64,000 bases of DNA from an uncultured Clostridia bacterium (GCA_934162205.1 CAKPIA010000005.1:1-64000); one strand, 5' to 3'; counted from the stretch's first letter, positions 24,702-34,747 are shown. The notes: generated by a model not told the origin, from the sequence alone. Numbers and translations are program-made.

Positions 24702-26450
24702 TTATGCTGTTAAACTATTATAATATGCTTGATATAATTTACTATAATATCCTCCTGAACTTAATAATTCATTGTGATTTCCTTGTTCTACAATTTCTCC
24801 CTGATTTAAAACTATTATTTTATCAACATTAACTATTGTAGATAATCTATGTGCTATAAATATTGATGTTTTATTACTTGAAATTTTATCAATTGATCTT
24901 TGTATCAATTCTTCTGTATGTGTATCTATATTGGCTGTTGCTTCATCTAAAACAAATATACTTGGATTATGTGCAAAAATTCTAGCAAAAGCTAATAATT
25001 GTTTTTGTCCTGCAGAATATGAGTTTCCTCTTTCATCTGCAACTGATTCTATACCAGCTGGGAGTGAATTAATAAAATCCTCCGCAGATGATAGCTGTAA
25101 TGCTTCTTCTACATCTTCATCAGATAAATTTTCATTTAACATTACATTATCTTTTATACTTCTTGCAAATATAAATGGATCTTGCAATATTATTCCTATA
25201 TTTTTTCTAAGTGATCTAATATTAATCTCTTTAATATTTACACCATCTAATAAAATTTCACCTTTTTGTATTTCATAAAATCTATTTATTAAATTTGTTA
25301 TTGTTGTCTTTCCAGAACCCGTTTTTCCAACTAAAGCAACACTCTGTCCAGGTTCAATTGTGAAACTAACATTTTTCAAAATCCAATTATCTTTTTCATA
25401 TGCAAACCATACATTTTTAAATTCAATCTTTCCTTTTACATTATCTAATATTTTTCCTGTTTCTAAATTTTCTAAATAATCTTTTTGTTCAAGTATCTCA
25501 AATATTTTATCTATTGACACTACTGATTCCTGTAAAGTTTCAAAATTATCTATTAATCTATTTATTGGGTCAAATAATCTTTGAATATATGTTATAAACA
25601 TATATATTACACCAACATGTAAGTTTACATTAAACCATTGATTTACACATGTCCAAACTATAATTGATATTCCAAACTTTTCTAATATTAGCATAATTCC
25701 TGGTAAAAAACCTTCTATTATACCCGTTGGAATTCTTGATTCCCAGAATTTTTTAGTCCATTGTTCACATTCTTTTTGTTTTTCATATTGTCTATTAAAT
25801 ATTTTTATTAATTTTATTCCATATATAGATTCTGCTAAAAATGTATTTAATCGTGTTTTTACTGATTTAGAATATTCTTGTTTTTTATTTAATAATTTTG
25901 TAAGATATGTTGAAAATATTATAATTAATGGAATTATTAAAAAGCTTATTAATGCAAGTTTTACATCTAATACTAGCATTATTGATAAGATTGCTATTAT
26001 CATCAAAATATCTTTAACTAATGTTGTTAAAACATCTTTAAAAAGTGTAGAAATATCTTCAACATCATTCGTAATTCTTACAAATAATTTTCCAGCTGGT
26101 GTTTTATCATGAAAAGTTATGTTTGCATATTGAATATATTTATATAATTTATTTCTTAATGAATATATAACATTTTCTCCAAGCATACTTGTTGCAGTTT
26201 TGACTATAAAATCAATTATATTACCAATTATAACTAATGCAATATAAAATCCTCCAATTATACTTATAGTTATTATACCTTTTTGATATATTCCTAAACT
26301 CAAATAATCGTCAATTGCTACTTTTATAAGATATGGCTTTACTATTTCTATAATACTAATTATTGTTGCAAGTATTGATATAATAATTATTGATTTCATT
26401 TCAGGTTTTATAAGTTTCCACATTCTCTTTAGTGTTTTATTTTCCTTCAT
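24702..26450 (-). CDS. ABC exporter half-transporter with canonical ATPase site
   Basis: 582 residues: six membrane helices in an ABC_membrane domain (1-about 310) and a nucleotide-binding domain (about 345-575). Walker A is GKTGSGKTT, the signature is YSAGQKQ, and Walker B is FVLDEATANID with the catalytic Glu present. It lies 21 bp after the partner gene. Together they look like a heterodimeric multidrug/peptide exporter of the BmrCD/TM287-288 type. The substrate is unknown. Confidence 0.9.
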   Translation of the reverse strand: MKENKTLKRMWKLIKPEMKSIIIISILATIISIIEIVKPYLIKVAIDDYLSLGIYQKGIITISIIGGFYIALVIIGNIIDFIVKTATSMLGENVIYSLRNKLYKYIQYANITFHDKTPAGKLFVRITNDVEDISTLFKDVLTTLVKDILMIIAILSIMLVLDVKLALISFLIIPLIIIFSTYLTKLLNKKQEYSKSVKTRLNTFLAESIYGIKLIKIFNRQYEKQKECEQWTKKFWESRIPTGIIEGFLPGIMLILEKFGISIIVWTCVNQWFNVNLHVGVIYMFITYIQRLFDPINRLIDNFETLQESVVSIDKIFEILEQKDYLENLETGKILDNVKGKIEFKNVWFAYEKDNWILKNVSFTIEPGQSVALVGKTGSGKTTITNLINRFYEIQKGEILLDGVNIKEINIRSLRKNIGIILQDPFIFARSIKDNVMLNENLSDEDVEEALQLSSAEDFINSLPAGIESVADERGNSYSAGQKQLLAFARIFAHNPSIFVLDEATANIDTHTEELIQRSIDKISSNKTSIFIAHRLSTIVNVDKIIVLNQGEIVEQGNHNELLSSGGYYSKLYQAYYNSLTA

Positions 26451-26471
26451 ATATCTCTCCTTTTTAGAATT

Positions 26472-28217
26472 TTAATCTAAAAAACTTTTTTCTTTTTTGG
26501 TTGATTGTTGTTTATAAAAACTATAATATTTTCCTTTTTGTTCTAATAATTGTTTATGTGTTCCTTTTTCTATTATTTCACCAGCATCTAAAACAATTAT
26601 ATTATCACTATGTTTTACATCTGATATTCTGTTAGAAATTATTATACAAGTCTTTTTATCTGTTAATTTTCTTATATTTTGTAGTAAAAATTCTTCTGTC
26701 TTATTATCAAGTGCAGAAAATGTATCATCTAAAATAACAATACTACTTTGTTTTAAAAACGCTCTTGATAATACTACTCTTTGTTTTTGTCCACCTGATA
26801 AATCTGTTCCTCTTTCTCCTATAACAGTATTTATTCCTTTTGGCATATTAGATATCTCTTCATATATAAGTGCATTTTTAGTACTTGTTTCTATCTCTTC
26901 ATCTTCATATTCATCTCTAAATAAATTAATATTATTTTTTAAACTAGTCGAAAATAAAAAATTATCTTGTGTTATATAACAAATACTATTTCTTATTATT
27001 TCTAATGGAATGTCATTTATATCTTTGTCATCTATAAATATTCTTCCTCTTTCCACATTATATAATCTTGTTATAAGATTCATAAGAGTAGTTTTTCCAC
27101 TTCCTATTGTTCCTATTATTCCAAGAGTTTGTCCTTGTTCTACCTTCAAACTTATATTGCTTAATGCTGGAGTTAAACAATCAGAATAATTAAATGTTAA
27201 ACCTTTTATCTCTATTTTTCCGTTTAATAATTCTAAATTATCTCTTTGTTTTATAGAAATCTTTTCTCTTTCTAATTCAAATACTTTATCTAATCTCTTG
27301 TATGAAATTTGAGCTCTTTTCCATCTAGCAATTAGTGGTGGAATCCAAGATACAGGGCCTTCAAATAATGCTATATATCCGTTGAAAGCAACAAAAGCAC
27401 CTATTGTTATTTCATTACTTAGAACTAATTTTGATCCATATAAAAGAGATATGCCATAACACAATCCAAAGCATATATTTAAAGTTGTTGATAATAAATT
27501 AGAATATACATCAACTTCATTATTAGTACTTCTTAATTTTCTATTTTTTCTAATAAAATCTTTTAATTGTTCTCCTTCACATGAATAAGCTTTTGTTGTT
27601 CTTATACTATCGGTACTTTCTTGAACATATTCTGATAATAAAGTAAATTGCTCTTGTGATTTTTTAAAACTTTTTTCCACATAATTTTTTAATTTTACAA
27701 TTATATATGCTGTTATAATAATTGGAAATAGTGTTGCTACTGTTAACTTTAAGTTAACGCCTCTAATCATAGTTATACTAACAATTACAAAAGTAACAAT
27801 TATTCTTGTACCATGTGACAATATTCTATACAATGCTGATCTTATTTCATTTGTATCTTTAACAAAATAAGACATTATTTCTCCATTTTTTATTTTTTGA
27901 AGCTTTGCAGTCTTAATTTTTTGAAATCTTTCAAATAATTTATCTTTTAAATCTTTTTCAAAACCTCTAGAAATATACGTTTCATAATATTTCCATGAAA
28001 CTCTTACTATCAACAAAAATAAACATATTCCTAATAGGTAATATGTATAATTTAATATAACTTGTTTATTGTTTGGGATATCATATAACAAATCTACGAT
28101 TTTTCCTATAATTTCAGCTGGAATTGTTAATAAATAAATATTTAATGTTATTAATGTAACTTGAATTAAAATTTTCCATTTATATGATTTTAAAGAATCA
28201 ATAATAACTTTTTTCAT
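26472..28217 (-). CDS. ABC exporter half-transporter with degenerate catalytic site
   Basis: 581 residues from the ATG at 28217, preferred because AAAGGAAAAGGGG lies upstream; a longer start at 28250 has no good site. Same TMD-NBD layout as the next gene. Walker A is GTIGSGKTT, the signature LSGGQKQR, and Walker B IVILDDTFSALD. Here Asp replaces the catalytic Glu, the usual mark of the non-consensus half of an asymmetric heterodimer. First gene of a probable three-gene operon with the second ABC half and an MFS protein. Confidence 0.9.
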   Translation of the reverse strand: MKKVIIDSLKSYKWKILIQVTLITLNIYLLTIPAEIIGKIVDLLYDIPNNKQVILNYTYYLLGICLFLLIVRVSWKYYETYISRGFEKDLKDKLFERFQKIKTAKLQKIKNGEIMSYFVKDTNEIRSALYRILSHGTRIIVTFVIVSITMIRGVNLKLTVATLFPIIITAYIIVKLKNYVEKSFKKSQEQFTLLSEYVQESTDSIRTTKAYSCEGEQLKDFIRKNRKLRSTNNEVDVYSNLLSTTLNICFGLCYGISLLYGSKLVLSNEITIGAFVAFNGYIALFEGPVSWIPPLIARWKRAQISYKRLDKVFELEREKISIKQRDNLELLNGKIEIKGLTFNYSDCLTPALSNISLKVEQGQTLGIIGTIGSGKTTLMNLITRLYNVERGRIFIDDKDINDIPLEIIRNSICYITQDNFLFSTSLKNNINLFRDEYEDEEIETSTKNALIYEEISNMPKGINTVIGERGTDLSGGQKQRVVLSRAFLKQSSIVILDDTFSALDNKTEEFLLQNIRKLTDKKTCIIISNRISDVKHSDNIIVLDAGEIIEKGTHKQLLEQKGKYYSFYKQQSTKKEKSFLD

Positions 28218-28292
28218 TTTTCCCCTTTTCCTTTGTACATAATTCATCAATATTATTCAAATTATAACAAAAGATTTATTCTAATGCAAGAA

Positions 28293-28336
28293 AAAAGATG
28301 ATAAAAAATGTATTACCATTCTTTATCATCTTTTTG
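28293..28336 (-). terminator. Terminator of the 57-residue protein gene
   Basis: AAGATGATAAA and TTTATCATCTT form an 11-bp stem, followed by a T-run on the minus strand; it overlaps the stop codon of the small gene. Confidence 0.75.
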
Positions 28337-28486
28337 TATTTTACTTTCCATGCTGTTGTATAAAAAGTCATTATTGAAACCTATTTCTTCACCTTTTATA
28401 AATTGATTATTTTTCATTTGATGCTCTAAATTAATAAGTTCAGCATTGTCTTTAAAACTAAATTCTTCAAAAATATCTCTTTTCAT
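28313..28486 (-). CDS. Small acidic protein (57 residues)
   Basis: Starts MKRDIFEEFSFKDNAELINL and ends QKDDKEW. AAGGAG lies 8 bp before the ATG, and a terminator overlaps the stop. It is soluble, charged and helical with no recognised domain. It lies 50 bp after the peroxiredoxin gene on the same strand and fills a gap that would otherwise be non-coding. A real small gene is likely; the role is unknown. Confidence 0.6.
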   Translation of the reverse strand: MKRDIFEEFSFKDNAELINLEHQMKNNQFIKGEEIGFNNDFLYNSMESKIQKDDKEW

Positions 28487-28535
28487 ATTTATATCTCCTT
28501 ATAAATATATTACAAGGATATTATAATACATACTT

Positions 28536-29285
28536 TTATTTTATGTCAATATGATTACTTGAATTACAGTTACATTTTTCATCTATTGATTTATTATTAC
28601 AATTATTTAAATTTTGTTTACAACAATCATCTGGTGTTTTAAAACTTAAATACCAACCAATTCCATTTTTATTTTCATCAATATACTTTTGTCTTTCTTC
28701 CAATTCACAATAAGTTTTAGGCATTGGAACAATAACTGGATTTCCTGGCATCCAATTAGCTGCAGTTGATCCTTTAGAACAATCTGCCATTTGTAAAGCT
28801 TGAACTGTTCTTATTATTTCCGGTATAAATCTTCCAACATTTAATGGATATATTAAAATTGTTCTAATTATACCTTTGTCGTCTATTATATACACATTTC
28901 TAACTGTTTCAGTTGTACTTACATCATTAGCAATCATTCCATATTTTCTAGCAATTTCTCCATTTCTATCTGCTATTATTGGAAACGAAATCTTTATACC
29001 TGTTCTACAATATATATCATTTATCCAAGCTAAATGCGAACTATTGCTATCAATGCTTAAGCCTAATAAACTTGTATTTAATTGTTCGAAATATGTATGA
29101 GCTCTTGTAAATGCAATCATTTCTGTTGTACACACTGGTGTAAAATCTCCTGGATGTGAAAATAATACTAACCATTTTCCTCTATAATCACTTAAGCAAA
29201 CTTTTCCACACGTTGTAATAGCTTCAAAATCCGGTGCCATTTGTCCTATTTTTACATTTCCATTCATCATTAATTCATAATCCAT
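28536..29285 (-). CDS. Peroxiredoxin (AhpC/TSA family) with Cys-rich tail
   Basis: 249 residues from the ATG at 29285, preferred over 29330 because AAGGGAG precedes it. It reduces peroxides. The peroxidatic cysteine is in FSHPGDFTPVCTTEM (about residue 49). The long C-terminal domain (PNVGRFIPEIIRTVQALQ, WMPGNPVIVPMPK) is that of Prx6-type/1-Cys enzymes. An extra tail carries CC, C, C and C in its last 40 residues (DDCCKQNLNNC...EKCNCN), which is not part of the core fold. Monocistronic or followed by a small gene; divergent from the 213-residue gene. Confidence 0.88.
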   Translation of the reverse strand: MDYELMMNGNVKIGQMAPDFEAITTCGKVCLSDYRGKWLVLFSHPGDFTPVCTTEMIAFTRAHTYFEQLNTSLLGLSIDSNSSHLAWINDIYCRTGIKISFPIIADRNGEIARKYGMIANDVSTTETVRNVYIIDDKGIIRTILIYPLNVGRFIPEIIRTVQALQMADCSKGSTAANWMPGNPVIVPMPKTYCELEERQKYIDENKNGIGWYLSFKTPDDCCKQNLNNCNNKSIDEKCNCNSSNHIDIK

Positions 29286-29369
29286 AAAAAAATAAACTCC
29301 CTTCACGTTTTTTGTATAATATGTAAGCAATTTATTTTTTGTGAATTATTTTAGAATTACTTATATAGA

Positions 29370-29398
29370 TTGAATTTTAAGTCCTTTTATGCTATAAT
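29370..29398 (+). promoter_or_regulatory. Promoter of the 213-residue unknown gene
   Basis: TTGAAT (29370-29375), a 17-bp spacer, and a perfect TATAAT (29393-29398), about 50 bp before the start codon at 29450. Confidence 0.7.
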
Positions 29399-29449
29399 AT
29401 ATATATTAAACTTTTAAATAGCATTTTATATTAAAGGAGGACAAGCAAC

Positions 29450-30091
29450 ATGGGAATGATACGGAAAGATGTAGATGTAAAAAAATTCTGCAAAATGAGG
29501 TATGATACCAAAAAGGAGGAATTCATTTGTGAAATTGAAAAATGGTTTGACTATGTTTTTATTAGACAATGTATTCCATGGCGGTGTATTGATGGGCATA
29601 AATTTTGTCCAATTTACGCGGATTTTGATTTAGATCTTCCATCCATTAATGGTAGAATACATTGGGGCTGGAAGTTCGAATGGCCTAAAAATTTGGGGAT
29701 GTCTGAAGTCATAGAGATTTTAAAAGATTTCGGATTTATCTGCCGAAAGAACTCAAAAGGATATCCTTGTGTATCGGTGCCAGCGCCTAAAAAAGGTGCA
29801 AAATTAACACCAGCACAAAAATACGTAAAAAAAATCAATACTAATTATCAGGAATCTTTATCAAAAGTAAAAAACTTGGCATTAATAAACAAATCAGCTT
29901 TCTTAAATAAACTTATTCAAGCTCAACACTTTGAAATTTATAAAGATTATACTATCTTTTATAATTTTCATTATACTTCTAATAAAGATTATGCTTGGTA
30001 TAAAATAATGTTAAAACTCCTCAAAAGAGAAAATATTGAAGAATATTACGATTCCGCAGGAAATTACATTGGAGTAATTGTGTACCATTAA
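29450..30091 (+). CDS. Unknown protein with atypical base composition
   Basis: 213 residues, not recognised. An AAAGGAGG site precedes the ATG. The N-terminal half is Trp/Cys/Phe-rich (WFDYVFIRQCIPWRCIDGHK, INGRIHWGWKFEWPKN) and its codons are less AT-biased than those of neighbours (CGG, GCG, TGC). The C-terminal half is Lys/Tyr-rich and typical of the genome. The middle has a basic KKGAKLTPAQKYVKK segment. It is soluble, with its own promoter and terminator. It may be a mobile or recently acquired gene. Confidence 0.6.
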   Translation: MGMIRKDVDVKKFCKMRYDTKKEEFICEIEKWFDYVFIRQCIPWRCIDGHKFCPIYADFDLDLPSINGRIHWGWKFEWPKNLGMSEVIEILKDFGFICRKNSKGYPCVSVPAPKKGAKLTPAQKYVKKINTNYQESLSKVKNLALINKSAFLNKLIQAQHFEIYKDYTIFYNFHYTSNKDYAWYKIMLKLLKRENIEEYYDSAGNYIGVIVYH

Positions 30092-30103
30092 TAACTAAAA
30101 TGC

Positions 30104-30138
30104 AAAAATGTAGATAGTCAATTCTATCTACATTTTTA
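30104..30138 (+). terminator. Terminator of the 213-residue gene
   Basis: AAATGTAGATAG and CTATCTACATTT form a 12-bp stem with a 6-base loop and a T-run. Confidence 0.88.
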
Positions 30139-30162
30139 TTATACAAAAAATTTATTTTATAA

Positions 30163-31050
30163 TTAATTAATTGATGCATTATAAATTTTAACAATTACAT
30201 CATTTAATTTTTGATCAAACTCCTCTTGTGTTTGATTTACATTTAAATCTTGTAATAAAGCTCTTGAGAAACTTGCAATCATTCTGTTGTTTTTAGCAAG
30301 TAATTCTACTGCTTTATTTATATCATATCCACCTGATAAAGCAACAATTCTTACAACACATTCATAATCATATAAATCTAAATAATGATTTTCAACTGTT
30401 GGTATTGTAAATTTAAACATTATTTTATCATCTTTATTCCAATTTGCTAATTGTTTTTTTATTTCTTCTTTTAATATTTCTTCACATTTTGCTTTTTCTG
30501 GTGAATTAATATCAACCTCTGGTTCAATTATTGGAACTAAATCATTGTCACATATAATTTTAGCAAATTCAAATTGTTGTTTTACAATTTCTTTTATTCC
30601 TTCTTCATTTGCTTCATATATTACAGATCTCATTTTGGTTCCAAATATATTTTTTTCTCTTGCTTCTTTTAATTCTTCTGCAAGTTCTGGAATGTCCTTC
30701 ATTAATTTTACGCCATTTTCTTGTTCTCTTAATCCTTTATCTACTTTTAAAAATGATACTATTTGTTTTTCATTCCATAAATAGTCTGCTGTAAATTGAT
30801 CATTTACTTTTGAAAGCATTGTTTTTTCAAACAATATTGCTCCAATTATATGTTCATTTGTAAAAGATTTACTAGTAAATACTCTTTTTCTCATTTCATG
30901 GATTAAATCAAACATTTCTTCTTCAGAATTATATTGATCTTCTGGTATACCATAATTTTTTAAAGTTTTACTACTGCTTCCACCACTTTGATCTAATGCT
31001 GCAATAAATCCTTTCTTATTTTTTATATTTTCGTACATTGCATTATTCAT
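30163..31050 (-). CDS. fda: Class I fructose-bisphosphate aldolase
   Basis: 295 residues, matching the short bacterial class I aldolase found in staphylococci and Clostridia. It cleaves fructose-1,6-bisphosphate through a Schiff-base lysine. Family features are GFIAALDQSGGSSSKTL (about 14-30), AILFEKTM, VPIIEPEVDI (about 170-179), KFTIPTV (probable Schiff-base lysine) and LSGGYDINKAVELL. It is monocistronic, with a promoter-size gap upstream. Confidence 0.93.
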   Translation of the reverse strand: MNNAMYENIKNKKGFIAALDQSGGSSSKTLKNYGIPEDQYNSEEEMFDLIHEMRKRVFTSKSFTNEHIIGAILFEKTMLSKVNDQFTADYLWNEKQIVSFLKVDKGLREQENGVKLMKDIPELAEELKEAREKNIFGTKMRSVIYEANEEGIKEIVKQQFEFAKIICDNDLVPIIEPEVDINSPEKAKCEEILKEEIKKQLANWNKDDKIMFKFTIPTVENHYLDLYDYECVVRIVALSGGYDINKAVELLAKNNRMIASFSRALLQDLNVNQTQEEFDQKLNDVIVKIYNASIN

Positions 31051-31156
31051 TTGTTTTCCTACCTTTCTTAAACAACATGTAATTGAAATATTTTATATTT
31101 CATTAGCATTATAATAATATAATTTAAATAAGTCAACATTTTTAAAATAGTATTTA

Positions 31157-31526
31157 TTAAATTAAGTTTAATATCTTTGGTAAAAAAATTATAAATCCTA
31201 TAACAGCTGATGCAATTGCAGATACTAATACAGCAGATGCTGATATATCTTTTGCTTTTTTAGCTTTTTCGTTTATTTCTGGCATTGCTATATCTACAAC
31301 TGTTTCAATTGCTGTATTAACTAATTCTAATGATATAACAAGTCCAAAAAGTACTATACAAATACACCACTCTGTTGTACTTATTTTTAATATTATTCCC
31401 ATTATAATAACAAAAATCATTATAAAGACATGTATTTTTAAATTTCTTTCTGTTTTTAATGCTGATAGAACTCCTTCAAAAGCATATTTAAAACTATTTA
31501 AAAATTTTTTATTCTTTGTTCCGCAT
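31157..31526 (-). pseudogene. dgkA: Diacylglycerol/undecaprenol kinase with frameshifted start
   Basis: The body is a normal DgkA/BcrC-operon-type kinase: FKYAFEGVLSALKTERNL, three membrane helices and the catalytic ELVNTAIETVVD, ending at 31157. But no ATG, GTG or TTG opens that frame before an internal ATG at 31420. An ATG with AGAGGAG at 31526 lies one base after the stop of the PAP2 gene and reads only MRNKE before a stop. One surplus base between about 31512 and 31523 separates it from the kinase frame. Either the gene is broken, it uses a frameshift or unusual start, or the sequence has an error. Confidence 0.75.
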
Positions 31527-31527
31527 A

Positions 31528-32184
31528 CTATTTCTCCTCTTCTATATTATTTAACTTAAATATTGGTTTTGTTATTGTTGTAAATAAAATTAAATATGCA
31601 ATAGATATTATAAATCCACCTAATACATCACTAGCATAATGTACACCTAAGTATATCCTACTAAATCCAATTAAAAATATTAATATTGCTATTAACACTG
31701 TTAATAAATTTCTAATATTTTTATTTTTTACGTTTTTAAACACTATATATAATATTAATCCATAAAAAGCCATACTAATCATAGAATGTCCAGATGGAAA
31801 ACTATATCCAGTCTCACTTATAATTCTATAACCATCTGGTCTAGGCCTATTTATAATATTTTTAAGTAGCACATTTAAAGCTGTTGATATTATTAAATTT
31901 AAAGTAATTGCAATTGGAACTTTCTTATTTTTTATAAATATAAATGCCAATATACATACACTTATTACAACATATTGACTTCCTAAAAATGTTATAAACT
32001 TAAATATGTGTGTTAATACTCCATTTCTCATATTTTCTACCACTAATTTATATGTTATAATATCAATCTTTAATTTTTCATATTCAAATATATCTTCTAT
32101 TAAATCCATAACTATTATGATACAAACAAATAAAATTATCCATTTGTAGTTATTTTTTAATATATTCTTTAAACGTTCTTTCAT
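31528..32184 (-). CDS. PAP2-family phosphatase
   Basis: 218 residues, about six membrane helices. The three acid phosphatase motifs are KNIINRPRPDG, PSGHSMIS and SRIYLGVHYASDVLGG, which place the active site outside the membrane. Likely substrates are undecaprenyl pyrophosphate or phosphatidic-type lipids. It sits between a class A penicillin-binding protein (25-bp gap) and dgkA (the ATG is 1 bp after its stop), so all three probably act in cell-wall lipid carrier recycling. Confidence 0.9.
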   Translation of the reverse strand: MKERLKNILKNNYKWIILFVCIIIVMDLIEDIFEYEKLKIDIITYKLVVENMRNGVLTHIFKFITFLGSQYVVISVCILAFIFIKNKKVPIAITLNLIISTALNVLLKNIINRPRPDGYRIISETGYSFPSGHSMISMAFYGLILYIVFKNVKNKNIRNLLTVLIAILIFLIGFSRIYLGVHYASDVLGGFIISIAYLILFTTITKPIFKLNNIEEEK

Positions 32185-32209
32185 TTGTTAATTTTCCTTT
32201 TATATAAGT

Positions 32210-34639
32210 TTAATTTGTATTAGTATTTTCATTTACTTTATTTGTAGTGTTCTGTTTTTTTGTGTTATTCTTATTTGTTTCTATTGTGTTTACAGATGTA
32301 TTTGTACTATTTTTAGTTGTATTATTCTTTGTTGTATTTTTATTTTCGCTTTTAGTTGTTTCATCTGTTGAAACATTATTTTTTGTTGTAGTTGTTTCAT
32401 TTACCACATTTTTTTCTTGTTTTTCCTCATTTTTATTAATATTTGTTTCTGTTTTTACTTCTGTTTTTTTATTATTACTTTTTGTTGTATTATTATAATT
32501 ATTAGATAAATGTTTATTACACTTATCTGGAAGTGTTCCTTTTAAATAATATTCTGTATATGTATTTATACAACCCACATTTGCAACAAGTCCTGTTTCA
32601 GCACATACTGTACTTTCTATTATTCCAGAAGGTTTAGCAAAACTTGTACCTTTTAAATTAGAATGAACATTTTTCATAACATCTGCCCAAATTAATCCAG
32701 CTGGATTTTTACCATTAAAGTTTATACTTTCATTTAAATCAAATCCGTACCATGTTACAGCAGTATAATATGGAGTAAACCCACAAAGCCATCTATCATA
32801 ATTCTCGTCAGTAGTTCCTGTTTTTGCAGAAACATCCATACCAGAAATATTACAATATGTAGCAGTTCCTTTAGATCCAATTACAGGTTGTCTTAATAAT
32901 TCTTTTACAATAAAAGCTGTTTGTATTGAAAATACTTTTTTAGATTTAGCCTTTTTTTCTATTATTACCTTTCCCTTAGAATTCATTACGCTTTTATAAA
33001 AAGTTGGCTCTATATAAACTCCATCATTTGCAATAGTTGCATATGCAGATGCCATTTCTAATGGACTTATTCCTTTTTCCAGTCCCCCTAACGCTAGAGG
33101 TAAACTTTCATCTTTTTGTGTAAGTGTTGTTATTCCCATCTTTTTTAAATATTGTATAGATGTTTTTGGTGTTAATTGTTCCATTATTTTTACAAATGGA
33201 ATATTTTGTGATGATTCAACCGCTCTTCTAACTGTTATATTCCCTTGATATGCATCATAATCTCCAGGAGCATAATCATTCTCAAAAGTAGTTTTTGAAT
33301 CATCATAAATACTAGATGCTGTAATTATCTTTTTTTCTATTGCTGGCACTAATACAGAAAGGGGTTTTCCAGCAGAACCCACTTGTCTTACAGATTGAGT
33401 CGCTCTATTTAATCCTCTTGCATCTTTCTTTTCTCCTAATCCACCAACACAACCTACTACTTGTCCTGTTTTTTGATCAATTATTACCATTGCAGCTTGT
33501 GAAGTTACATTACTATCATTAGCTGATTTTAAAATATATTTACTTTTATTAAATTCCTTTTCAATTTTATTTTGAATTTCTGTATTTTCTGTACTATATA
33601 TTTTTACTCCTGCCATATCAAGATAATTTTTTGCAAATGCCTTGCTTATATGTTTTTTGTTAGCTAAGTCTGTTATTAGTTCTGTTATTAATGCATCTGT
33701 GTGGTAAGAATATATACCATCATTTTCACTTTTTAAATTACCTTGTTTAAAATTAAATCCTTGTTCTACTTCTGTTACAGCTTCATTATATTCTTCTGAA
33801 TTTATATAATTAAATTCTTTCATTTTGGCTAAAACAGTTTTTGTTCTTTTTTCTATTTTTTCTGAATTATCTTTTTCTCCAAATGGATTATAAGAATTTG
33901 GTGCATTATTAATACCTGCCAAAAACGCACATTCAGCAATACTTAAATTATCTACATCTTTATCAAAATAATATTTTGCTCCTGTTTGAACTCCATAAAC
34001 ATTTGGCCCAACATATATAACATTTAAATAAGTATTTAATATATCTTCTTTACTTAAAAATGTTTCTAAACAAATTGCTCTTTCCCATTCTGAAACTTTT
34101 CTAGATATTTTATTAGAATCATCACCTGTTAAATTTTTTACTAATTGTTGAGTTATAGAACTTCCTCCAAATGATGATTTTCCAAAATGAATTATATAAT
34201 TTCCAATGGCTGCACTTGTTCTTTTAAAATCTACTCCACCATGTGAATAATATCTTTGATCTTCTATTGCAACATATGCATTTTTTAATACTTTAGGAAT
34301 ATTATTTGTAACTTGCTTTTTCTTTTCACTACCTATTTGTGCAATTGTTTCTCCCTCTGAATTTATTACTTGTGAATTTTCATTTAATATCATATCAGAA
34401 ACAAGATTTTTAAAATTATTAATTGAAATTGCCAAACTTATTCCTTTATATATTAAAAATACAACAACTATTAATATGATTAATTTAATTATTCTTTTCT
34501 TTCTTATTTTTTTCTTTTCTTCTTTAAGCTCTTGTTTTAACTGTTTTTTAGTTTTAAATTCTACTTCTGTATTCTTTTTTTGTTTTTTTCTTAAAGCTTT
34601 TGGAATTTGTTCATCTATATCTTTTTTGTTATTTTTCAA
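32210..34639 (-). CDS. Class A penicillin-binding protein 1A
   Basis: 809 residues. A basic cytoplasmic start and one transmembrane helix (about 50-72) precede a GT51 glycosyltransferase (EDQRYYSHGGVDFKRT, catalytic Glu; GGSSITQQLVKNL) and a transpeptidase with SxxK as SAGK (about 415), SxN as SQN and KTG as AKTGTTD. The C-terminal 100 residues are a low-complexity Asn/Thr/Lys tail. It polymerises and cross-links peptidoglycan. First gene of the PBP-PAP2-dgkA unit. Confidence 0.94.
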   Translation of the reverse strand: MKNNKKDIDEQIPKALRKKQKKNTEVEFKTKKQLKQELKEEKKKIRKKRIIKLIILIVVVFLIYKGISLAISINNFKNLVSDMILNENSQVINSEGETIAQIGSEKKKQVTNNIPKVLKNAYVAIEDQRYYSHGGVDFKRTSAAIGNYIIHFGKSSFGGSSITQQLVKNLTGDDSNKISRKVSEWERAICLETFLSKEDILNTYLNVIYVGPNVYGVQTGAKYYFDKDVDNLSIAECAFLAGINNAPNSYNPFGEKDNSEKIEKRTKTVLAKMKEFNYINSEEYNEAVTEVEQGFNFKQGNLKSENDGIYSYHTDALITELITDLANKKHISKAFAKNYLDMAGVKIYSTENTEIQNKIEKEFNKSKYILKSANDSNVTSQAAMVIIDQKTGQVVGCVGGLGEKKDARGLNRATQSVRQVGSAGKPLSVLVPAIEKKIITASSIYDDSKTTFENDYAPGDYDAYQGNITVRRAVESSQNIPFVKIMEQLTPKTSIQYLKKMGITTLTQKDESLPLALGGLEKGISPLEMASAYATIANDGVYIEPTFYKSVMNSKGKVIIEKKAKSKKVFSIQTAFIVKELLRQPVIGSKGTATYCNISGMDVSAKTGTTDENYDRWLCGFTPYYTAVTWYGFDLNESINFNGKNPAGLIWADVMKNVHSNLKGTSFAKPSGIIESTVCAETGLVANVGCINTYTEYYLKGTLPDKCNKHLSNNYNNTTKSNNKKTEVKTETNINKNEEKQEKNVVNETTTTKNNVSTDETTKSENKNTTKNNTTKNSTNTSVNTIETNKNNTKKQNTTNKVNENTNTN

Positions 34640-34712
34640 TTTTTGTTCCTTTCAACAAAATCTTTTTTATATTTTATACCATTTTTTTGTTAAAAAGTAA
34701 ATAGGATATAAC

Positions 34713-34743
34713 AAAAGGTACTTCATTAATAAAGTACCTTTTA
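34713..34743 (-). terminator. Terminator of thrS
   Basis: AAAAGGTACTT and AAGTACCTTTT form an 11-bp stem with a 7-base AT loop, located just after the thrS stop. Confidence 0.85.
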
Positions 34744-34747
34744 TTTT

